This document shows positions 1-4,270 of a DNA stretch of 6,388 nt, in pieces. The notes below the pieces were generated by a model that saw only the letters and a program-made list of their open reading frames with translations, searched no databases and was not told the DNA's origin. The first letter of the stretch is position 1. Each line of letters begins with the position of its first letter. The position numbers and the translations under genes were made by a program. Source of the DNA: Clostridia bacterium (GTDB taxonomy: Bacteria; Bacillota; Clostridia; Oscillospirales; UBA644); assembly GCA_017424085.1 (NCBI GenBank), contig JAFPBP010000084.1, forward strand, positions 1 through 6,388, given 5' to 3'.

Positions 1-19
1 AACTCCAAAAATGCTAAAC

Positions 20-46
20 GGGCAGATAACCGTCGGTTCTCTGCCC
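20..46. other. Imperfect stem-loop, first of three in a row
   Basis: A 7-bp outer stem (gggcaga with tctgccc), one mismatch, then a 4-bp inner stem (aacc with ggtt) and a 3-nt loop. No T-run follows on either strand, so it is not a classical terminator by itself. It sits with two stronger hairpins beyond the 3' end of the gatD-like gene. Function unknown. Confidence 0.4.
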
Positions 47-54
47 TCTTCACC

Positions 55-82
55 GAGGCGCCCGACTTCCGTCGGGCGCCTC
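55..82. other. Perfect 12-bp GC-rich stem-loop
   Basis: The arms gaggcgcccgac (55-66) and gtcgggcgcctc (71-82) pair perfectly around the loop ttcc. Read on the minus strand the loop is GGAA, a GNRA-type tetraloop closed by C-G, which is very stable in RNA. There is no T-run after either arm. It may be a transcript-end stabiliser or a weak terminator for the minus-strand operon, or part of the 3' end of a + strand transcript from outside the window. Confidence 0.5.
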
Positions 83-90
83 TGTGATGA

Positions 91-120
91 GGGGCTGTCG
101 CTTCCGCGACAGCCCCTTTT
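91..120 (+). terminator. Rho-independent terminator, oriented + strand
   Basis: The arms ggggctgtcgc (91-101) and gcgacagcccc (106-116) form a perfect 11-bp stem with loop ttcc, followed by tttt (117-120) on the + strand. This orientation fits a + strand transcript entering from the left, convergent with the murT/gatD operon. The stem starts only nine bases beyond the gatD stop, so it may also end the minus-strand operon, although that side lacks a T-run. Confidence 0.6.
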
Positions 121-128
121 CGATTGCA

Positions 129-833
129 TTATACGCGCTTGGAAAGCTCCTCCAGCGCCGTCTCATACGCCTTTTGCGCATAAGAATCGGCGGGGAGGGC
201 AAAGGTATCGTCTCCCGTCAAACGGCGGCAGAACGCCTGCAACGCAGGGGGATTTTTCACCAAAAACGGACCGATCATCTGCGTGGCAAAAAAGCTTCGG
301 TATTTGTACCCCTCCGCAAAATTCACCCCCGGATTGAGGCGAAGCCCGAGAATGGGCGCGTCCACTCCGTCGAAGGTGCAGGAGGTATTGATATATCCCA
401 CCAGGGAAGCACCGAAGAGATTGTCGTCGGTGGTCAGAACGTCCCCCGAAATGCGGCTCTCATCGTCGATTCGGCAAGTGTAGGGAAACAGTCCCAAGGC
501 GTCGCAGGTCACGCTTTTCCGCGTGATTTTCGACCCAAACAGAGCCATGGCGTTGCCCGTTGCAAGCCAGAGCGTTCCATTCTCCACCGATTGGCGAATC
601 GCCTCTGCGTGAGGAGAAAGCATGCCCTCCGCCAGCAGCAGCGCATCCTCGGTGCCCGAGCCCACGTAGACGAAGTCCACCCCGTCCAAGGACAGAGGAC
701 CTTCCTCGTATTCCGTCACAGAGACTGCATATCCACCGTCGGTAAGCACTTTTTTCAAAATCGAAAGATTCCCGTATTCGCCGTACAAAGACAGGCGCTT
801 GGGAAAGAGATGCAAAATCCGAATTTCCTTCAT
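129..833 (-). CDS. gatD: GatD-like class I glutamine amidotransferase homologue, catalytic residues missing
   Basis: A 234-aa protein, close in length to GatD, the glutaminase partner of MurT that makes isoglutaminyl lipid II in the cytoplasm. Family signs are the start KEIRILHLFPKRLSLYGEYG, the SRISGD segment holding R127 (equivalent to S. aureus R128), and GPFLVKNP near residue 188. Against S. aureus GatD recalled from memory, the nucleophile elbow ICGGYQ is replaced by ATGNAM (residues 91-96, T92 at the Cys position). THE catalytic His is I187 (TQMIGP for TYLHGP), and the GGGSDREQ pocket is GSGTEDAL (59-66). The frame is intact, so this looks like a maintained but glutaminase-dead subunit rather than a decaying gene. 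It starts 11 nt after the murT-like stop and is surely co-transcribed with it. Homology is firm; enzymatic role is not. Confidence 0.8.
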   Translation of the reverse strand: MKEIRILHLFPKRLSLYGEYGNLSILKKVLTDGGYAVSVTEYEEGPLSLDGVDFVYVGSGTEDALLLAEGMLSPHAEAIRQSVENGTLWLATGNAMALFGSKITRKSVTCDALGLFPYTCRIDDESRISGDVLTTDDNLFGASLVGYINTSCTFDGVDAPILGLRLNPGVNFAEGYKYRSFFATQMIGPFLVKNPPALQAFCRRLTGDDTFALPADSYAQKAYETALEELSKRV

Positions 834-838
834 ACGAA

Positions 839-846
839 CCCTCCTT
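839..846 (-). promoter_or_regulatory. Ribosome binding site of the gatD-like gene
   Basis: AAGGAGGG on the minus strand, overlapping the TAA stop of the murT-like gene and five bases before the gatD-like ATG. The overlap of stop and ribosome binding site points to translational coupling of the two subunits. Confidence 0.8.
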
Positions 847-2188
847 ATTTCGCCGTGGGCGATTGAACCGAAACGCGACTGTAAAGCTTGTCCTTATCGG
901 AGAAGCAGGTGACGGCGTAGAGCGCCCGCTCGTCGGGCGTGCGCAAGATCTCACCCATCCGATCCAGATCGGGCTCCACGATCACCTCAAACCCATCCCA
1001 ATCGAAGGCTTCAAAGCGCACGGCCAGATCGTATGCGTATTTTCCGCAGAGAAGCACCTGCTTGACCGAGGTATTCCGCAGGACTTCAAAGGAAATATCC
1101 CAAAGCCAACTGGTTTCGGAGGTATAGTATTTTCGGCTGATGGCGTCCACGATGATCACCAGTCGGGAAGGATCGGGCTGAGACGCCACGTATTCCAGAC
1201 TCTGATTATAGGAGGTGGAGTTTTCATGCTTGGATGTAATCAGAAGCCCTTGATTCTCCCCTGCGGTAAAGCGGACGACCCGCCCGTTCTTCATAATAAA
1301 ATCGCTGAGGGAGGCGGCGACGGTTTCGGGGGCGATCCCCCCGATGGAGCAGACCGCAAAGGCGGCGCACAGGTTATACACGTTGTATTTGCTCGCGAAC
1401 GCCAGATGAATGGGGTGCCCGTTTACGGCAATCTTCCGATCGGACAGATCCATGGAATCTACCGCATAAGCGGGGGTGGGGCGAGCGTATCCGCAGGCGG
1501 GGCAGGAATAATCCCCCAAATGAGCAAAATGGAAGAATTTATACTCCAGAGGCTTGCCGCAGACGGGGCAATAGAAGCAATCGTTGTAGACTGCGTCGGT
1601 GTGGTCGGCGGAGGCGGAATTTTCGCTCATGCCGAAATAGACCACCGATTCCCGCCCCTCCCCAAAGCGGCGGATGATGGGATCGTCCCCGTTGAGGATC
1701 AGCATGGCATCGGGGATCAGATCCACCGCATCCTGCAAAATGCTGTAAATGCGGAAGGGATGCACGTTGCGGGTCAGCTGGTCCCGATACAGATTGGTCA
1801 CGGCAAAATGGGTGGGCTTGATGTAACGGAAGGTATGGCGGGCATAGCGCTCGTCGCTTTCAAACACCACCACGTCCCCCGACACCGTTCCCGAAAGAGA
1901 GGCGCGGTTGAGAAGCAGGGTGGTGACCCCTTCGATCTGATTGCTTCCTTCCTTATTCCACAAGACCCGCTTGCCCTGCCCCTCCAAAACCGAGGCGATC
2001 ATCTCCACGGTGGAGGTCTTTCCGTTGGAGCCGGTCACGGCAATGACCAGCGGCGGCAACGCCAGCTCGGACAGGATCTTGGGGCGAAGCTTCAACGCAA
2101 CGGCACCGGGCAGGCTGGTTCCCTTCCCGATGATCCGTCCCACGAAGGACAACAGCTTGCACAAAAGAATCACGATTGCTTTCATCAT
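845..2188 (-). CDS. murT: MurT-like Mur ligase family protein (lipid II isoglutaminyl synthase type), divergent active site
   Basis: A 447-aa cytoplasmic ATP-dependent ligase homologue. MurT is the ATP-binding subunit that activates the D-Glu carboxylate of lipid II for amidation. Seen here: P-loop VTGSNGKTST (51-60), an NKEGSN segment (78-83), NGDDP (166-170), a zinc ribbon with CPVC (207-210) and CPAC (229-232) as in MurT, and the C-terminal DUF1727-type segment ETSWLWD (358-364). Differences from S. aureus MurT, recalled from memory: D349 aligns with E358 and its ADGRD context is YYTSE; the KNPAG loop is KHENS (320-324); RDQMDRFGE is RDQLTRNVH (135-143). The ATG at 2186-2188 is preferred because GGAG lies eight bases before it; the ATG at 2212 has none. 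First gene of a two-gene operon with the gatD-like gene. The family is clear, but the reaction may not be classical amidation. Confidence 0.82.
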   Translation of the reverse strand: MMKAIVILLCKLLSFVGRIIGKGTSLPGAVALKLRPKILSELALPPLVIAVTGSNGKTSTVEMIASVLEGQGKRVLWNKEGSNQIEGVTTLLLNRASLSGTVSGDVVVFESDERYARHTFRYIKPTHFAVTNLYRDQLTRNVHPFRIYSILQDAVDLIPDAMLILNGDDPIIRRFGEGRESVVYFGMSENSASADHTDAVYNDCFYCPVCGKPLEYKFFHFAHLGDYSCPACGYARPTPAYAVDSMDLSDRKIAVNGHPIHLAFASKYNVYNLCAAFAVCSIGGIAPETVAASLSDFIMKNGRVVRFTAGENQGLLITSKHENSTSYNQSLEYVASQPDPSRLVIIVDAISRKYYTSETSWLWDISFEVLRNTSVKQVLLCGKYAYDLAVRFEAFDWDGFEVIVEPDLDRMGEILRTPDERALYAVTCFSDKDKLYSRVSVQSPTAK

Positions 2189-2195
2189 AATCAAA

Positions 2196-2200
2196 TCTCC
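2196..2200 (-). promoter_or_regulatory. Ribosome binding site that fixes the murT-like start
   Basis: GGAGA on the minus strand, eight bases before the ATG at 2186-2188. An in-frame ATG at 2210-2212 lies only about seven bases from the predicted transcription start and has no usable ribosome binding site, so it is not chosen. Confidence 0.75.
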
Positions 2201-2225
2201 TGCGATGTTCAATTCCTTTTCCTAT

Positions 2226-2254
2226 ATTATATCACCTTTTTCTCCTTTGTGCAA
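2226..2254 (-). promoter_or_regulatory. Sigma-A promoter of the murT/gatD-like operon
   Basis: On the minus strand, -35 TTGCAC (2249-2254) and -10 TATAAT (2226-2231) are separated by exactly 17 bases. Transcription should start near 2219, giving a leader of about 30 nt. It lies just past the spo0A terminator, so the operon is a separate unit. Confidence 0.82.
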
Positions 2255-2281
2255 GATGTTTTCGCTAAAATTCACAATATC

Positions 2282-2313
2282 GAAAAAATCCCCTGCCCGA
2301 AGAGAGCAGGGGA
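2282..2313 (-). terminator. Rho-independent terminator of spo0A
   Basis: On the minus strand, the arms TCCCCTGC and GCAGGGGA make an 8-bp stem with a 9-nt loop, followed at once by TTTTTT. It begins about 20 bases past the spo0A stop codon. Confidence 0.85.
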
Positions 2314-2332
2314 CCCGAAGGAAACAGCAGGT

Positions 2333-3145
2333 TCAGCGTCGCGGGAAGGAGTCGTTCCCGACAGCGCGGTTTTCCAGACGGAGACGGTCGGCGATCATGG
2401 CGATAAACTCGGAGTTGGTAGGCTTGCCCCGCGCTCCGCTGACCGAATAGCCGAAGAGGGAGGTGAGGGTCTCCACGTTGCCCCGATCCCACGCAACCTC
2501 GATGGCATGGCGGATGGCGCGCTCCACGCGGGAGGAGGTGGTCTTGAATTCCTTGGCGATGGTGGGATAGATGATCTTGGTCACTCCGTTGATCACGTCG
2601 GGCTCCTCGATTGCCATGAGTATGGCGCGGCGCACGTACTGATAGCCCTTCACATGGGCAGGAATGCCCACCTCCAGAATGATGGACGTGACCTGCTTTT
2701 CCAGATCGCCCCGATCGGGAACCGCCGAAGCCGGCTCTCCGCCGGCATCGATTGCCGTATGCTCCTCGGTAAATAGCTGCAGGATCCGTTCCTTGAGGAT
2801 ATCGTAATCCACGGGCTTTACCATGCAATAATCGGTACCGCACGCAACCAGATTTCGGATGACCGATACGGTGGACAGGGCGGTCAGAGAGATGTAATGG
2901 ACCTTGTGAGGAACCTCGATCTGCGCCGCACGCCGAAGAAAGGACAAGCCGTCCGATTGCTCCAGCATCACGTCGAAGAGAACCACGTGAGGCGCCTGCA
3001 GGGCGAGGATCTCCAGCGCCGCATCCACGTCGCCCACGCTTCCCACAATGCGGAATCCGTAGCTTTTCAGCACGTTCTGACATTGCAGACGGGTGTCGGT
3101 CAGGCTGTCCAGAATGAGAATTTTGATCTTGTTTTCGGTTTCCAT
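2333..3145 (-). CDS. spo0A: Sporulation response regulator Spo0A
   Basis: A 270-aa response regulator, typical length for Spo0A, the master transcription factor that starts sporulation once phosphorylated. The N-terminal receiver (about 6-125) has the phospho-acceptor D58 in VVLFDVM, T88 and K110 (MVKPVD). The C-terminal Spo0A domain (about 148-258) carries the hallmark helix-turn-helix TTSSRVERAIRHAIEVAW (202-219) and SGARGKPTNSEFI. The receiver is unusual: the acidic pair DD that binds Mg2+ in Spo0A is D13-S14 (LILDSLTD), and the normal IIMPHLDG after the phospho-Asp is VMLEQSDG, without the Pro. The start at 3143-3145 matches the receiver start; GGAG (3157-3160) is 11 bases upstream. Upstream in-frame codons reaching 3496 run through the promoter and are not used. 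It is a single-gene unit with its own promoter and terminator; spoIVB, the usual upstream neighbour in Bacilli and Clostridia, is not here. Confidence 0.93.
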   Translation of the reverse strand: METENKIKILILDSLTDTRLQCQNVLKSYGFRIVGSVGDVDAALEILALQAPHVVLFDVMLEQSDGLSFLRRAAQIEVPHKVHYISLTALSTVSVIRNLVACGTDYCMVKPVDYDILKERILQLFTEEHTAIDAGGEPASAVPDRGDLEKQVTSIILEVGIPAHVKGYQYVRRAILMAIEEPDVINGVTKIIYPTIAKEFKTTSSRVERAIRHAIEVAWDRGNVETLTSLFGYSVSGARGKPTNSEFIAMIADRLRLENRAVGNDSFPRR

Positions 3146-3168
3146 GTCGATGTTTGCTCCTTTTGATG

Positions 3169-3182
3169 CCGCCGTTCGGCGG
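3169..3182 (-). other. Small hairpin in the spo0A leader
   Basis: The minus strand reads CCGCC GAAC GGCGG, a 5-bp stem with a 4-nt loop (or 6 bp with 2 nt), between the predicted transcription start (about 3197) and the GGAG at 3157-3160. It could stabilise the mRNA or affect initiation; no known regulator is recognised. Confidence 0.35.
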
Positions 3183-3203
3183 TGGTGTGTTTTTTTCGTC
3201 TGA

Positions 3204-3232
3204 ATTATAGCAAAACCGCACCCTTTCCTCAA
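3204..3232 (-). promoter_or_regulatory. Promoter of spo0A
   Basis: On the minus strand, -35 TTGAGG (3227-3232, four of six consensus) and -10 TATAAT (3204-3209) have 17 bases between them. Transcription should start near 3197, giving a leader of about 50 nt. A perfect Spo0A box lies eight bases upstream of the -35. I see no convincing sigma-H promoter. Confidence 0.75.
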
Positions 3233-3239
3233 GGGGTTA

Positions 3240-3248
3240 TTTGTCGAA
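3240..3248 (+). promoter_or_regulatory. Spo0A box (0A box) at the spo0A promoter
   Basis: TTTGTCGAA is a full match to the known Spo0A binding consensus TTTGTCRAA. It is adjacent to the -35 of spo0A, a position suited to autoregulation by Spo0A~P. A perfect match is expected only about once in ten windows of this size by chance, which makes the placement meaningful. Confidence 0.65.
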
Positions 3249-3328
3249 TACTTCTCCGAAAGAATCGGACAAGATCCTTCCCCATTTGTAAAAATCCAAT
3301 AAAATCCGAGCCGAAGACCAAGGGTTCG

Positions 3329-3337
3329 ATTGTCAAA
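3329..3337 (+). promoter_or_regulatory. Second putative Spo0A box
   Basis: ATTGTCAAA differs from TTTGTCRAA only at the first base. It is in the same orientation as the box at 3240 and about 89 bp farther from spo0A, roughly 8.5 helical turns. Confidence 0.45.
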
Positions 3338-3433
3338 TTTTGCCATATTGGGAATATTTTCCTGTATTTTCCCGATTTTTGTCCGTCGATTCTCCCCGCC
3401 GCGGAAGACGAAGGAAGAAACGAAGGGAAACGA

Positions 3434-3508
3434 AATTGTAAAAAAAAACCGACAAATCGAACTTTTTTCCCGAATCCTATTGACATACGCAGGCATTTAT
3501 GGTATAAT
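3434..3508 (+). promoter_or_regulatory. Strong sigma-A promoter of rplU-rpmA with A/T-rich upstream tract
   Basis: The -35 TTGACA (3480-3485) and -10 TATAAT (3503-3508) are both full consensus with a 17-base spacer. Upstream, a run of nine A (3440-3448) and a T6 run (3463-3468) resemble an UP element. Transcription should start near 3515. Such strength fits ribosomal protein genes. Confidence 0.9.
3449..3457 (-). promoter_or_regulatory. Weak Spo0A-like box upstream of the rplU promoter
   Basis: The minus strand reads ATTTGTCGG, so TTTGTCG of the consensus matches and the next base does not. It lies about 23 bp upstream of the rplU -35 within an A/T-rich tract. Weak alone; listed because two better boxes share this intergenic region. 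Confidence 0.25.
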
Positions 3509-3526
3509 ATCCAATGCCGCATAGAA

Positions 3527-3554
3527 AAGGCTTACAAAGGGGTTCCCCTGCCTT
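3527..3554 (+). promoter_or_regulatory. Probable L21 leader hairpin (ribosomal protein autoregulation)
   Basis: In the roughly 73-nt leader of rplU, aaggc (3527-3531) pairs with gcctt (3550-3554). Inside it aggg (3538-3541) pairs with ccct (3546-3549) around loop gttc, leaving a one-sided 6-nt bulge (ttacaa). A structured L21 leader is known upstream of rplU in Firmicutes. I infer the same element from position and shape; I cannot confirm the family's conserved bases. Confidence 0.5.
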
Positions 3555-3587
3555 CATAGCGAGTCTTAATTAAAATGAGGTCTGAAA

Positions 3588-3899
3588 ATGTACGCAGTGT
3601 TTGAAACAGGCGGAAAACAGTACAAGGCTTCCGTCGGCGATATTCTGTTCGTCGAGAAGCTGAATGTTGAAGCCGGTGAAACCGTGAAGTTCGAAAAAGT
3701 GCTTCTGGTCTCCGACAACGGTGAGATCAAAGCCGGAACTCCTTACGTCGACGGTGCCGTCGTCGAGGCTAAGCTGGAAAAGAACGGCAAGGGCAAGAAG
3801 ATTCGTATCTTCAAATACAAAGCAAAGAAGACTTACCGCAGACGCATCGGTCACAGACAGCCTTACTCCAAGGTCGTCATCACCGCTGTCAACGCGTAA
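3588..3899 (+). CDS. rplU: 50S ribosomal protein L21
   Basis: A 103-aa protein of the usual L21 length, a component of the large ribosomal subunit that binds 23S rRNA. It opens with MYAVFETGGKQYKASVGD and carries the signature segment KTYRRRIGHRQPYSKV near residues 81-96. GAGG at 3577-3580 lies seven bases before the ATG. It is the first gene of a two-gene operon with rpmA, 18 bp downstream, read from a full-consensus promoter and a structured leader. In many Firmicutes a small protease gene (prp, ysxB) sits between rplU and rpmA; it is absent here. Confidence 0.98.
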   Translation: MYAVFETGGKQYKASVGDILFVEKLNVEAGETVKFEKVLLVSDNGEIKAGTPYVDGAVVEAKLEKNGKGKKIRIFKYKAKKTYRRRIGHRQPYSKVVITAVNA

Positions 3900-3917
3900 C
3901 TTAGGAGGTGCAGTTCC

Positions 3918-4178
3918 ATGGCTCATAAGAAAGGTGTAGGCTCGACTAAAAACGGTCGTGATTCCGAATCCAAACGCCTCGGCGTAAAACGTGCTGACGG
4001 TCAGTTCGTTCTCGCCGGCAACATTCTCGTAAAGCAGAGAGGAACCAAGATCCATCCCGGCGTTAACGTCGGTAAGGGTTCCGACGATACTCTGTTCGCC
4101 CTGAAGGACGGCAAGGTCAAGTTTGAAACCTTCCACAAGAACAAGACCCGCGTCAGCATCTTCGAAGTTGAACAATAA
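3918..4178 (+). CDS. rpmA: 50S ribosomal protein L27
   Basis: An 86-aa protein, full length for L27, whose N-terminal tail reaches the peptidyl transferase centre. It begins MAHKKGVGSTKNGRDSESKR, like the mature or E. coli form. It lacks the short N-terminal extension that in Staphylococcus and Bacillus is removed by the protease Prp. The start is firm: AGGAGG at 3903-3908 lies nine bases before the ATG, and only 18 bases separate it from the rplU stop, so no extension is possible. Missing extension and missing prp gene agree with each other. A terminator follows within 20 bases. Confidence 0.98.
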   Translation: MAHKKGVGSTKNGRDSESKRLGVKRADGQFVLAGNILVKQRGTKIHPGVNVGKGSDDTLFALKDGKVKFETFHKNKTRVSIFEVEQ

Positions 4179-4195
4179 TCAACCGTAACACTCCC

Positions 4196-4238
4196 GCAAT
4201 GGGCAGTCTTCCGCAAGGGAGACTGCCTTGCTTTTTAT
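4196..4238 (+). terminator. Rho-independent terminator of rplU-rpmA
   Basis: The arm ggcagtcttcc (4202-4212) pairs with gggagactgcc (4217-4227), one G-T pair included, around a gcaa (GNRA) loop. Flanking gcaa and ttgc can extend the stem across a 2-nt bulge. ctttttat follows at 4231-4238. Confidence 0.85.
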
Positions 4239-4270
4239 CCGGATCTGCGAATTTTGTCGGAGGTGATCCA

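Larger units (their letters stand above)
3146..3587. other. Divergent spo0A / rplU intergenic control region
   Basis: There are 442 bp without a credible gene. From left to right it holds the spo0A leader and promoter, a perfect Spo0A box, a second near-perfect box, a small inverted repeat (ATATT, GGG, AATAT at 3345-3357), A/T-rich tracts, and the rplU promoter and leader. Open frames on both strands here lack ribosome binding sites or overlap the promoters. The stretch 3250-3430 holds nothing else I can name. Confidence 0.7.

Noticed and set aside
129..833. Pseudogene or sequencing error as the cause of the missing GatD active site
   Set aside because: There is no frameshift or stop, the rest aligns end to end, and three separated motifs are changed by clean substitutions. 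Error is unlikely, though relatives should be checked.
2189..2212. Alternative murT-like start at 2212
   Set aside because: No ribosome binding site at a workable distance, and the predicted transcription start is only about seven bases upstream.
863..2776. A 637-codon open frame on the + strand
   Set aside because: It runs antisense through the murT-like gene, its promoter, the spo0A terminator and part of spo0A. Its translation shows no recognisable family, whereas the minus-strand frames match known families.
3204..3231. Sigma-H promoter for spo0A (AGGAAA overlapping the -35)
   Set aside because: There is no GAAT-type -10 at the right distance; the TATAAT with 17-base spacing fits sigma-A better.
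3328..3333. TTGACA on the minus strand as a second spo0A promoter
   Set aside because: No -10-like hexamer is found 16-18 bases downstream, and the match overlaps the second Spo0A box, which explains part of it.
3146..3496. Extension of Spo0A to an upstream in-frame ATG at 3496
   Set aside because: The added 117 codons cross the spo0A promoter and leader and have no homology to Spo0A. The normal receiver start is at 3145.
4253..4260. TTTGTCGG before the amidase gene as a Spo0A box
   Set aside because: It lacks the final AA of the consensus, overlaps the ribosome binding site, and has no promoter next to it; chance similarity is more likely.
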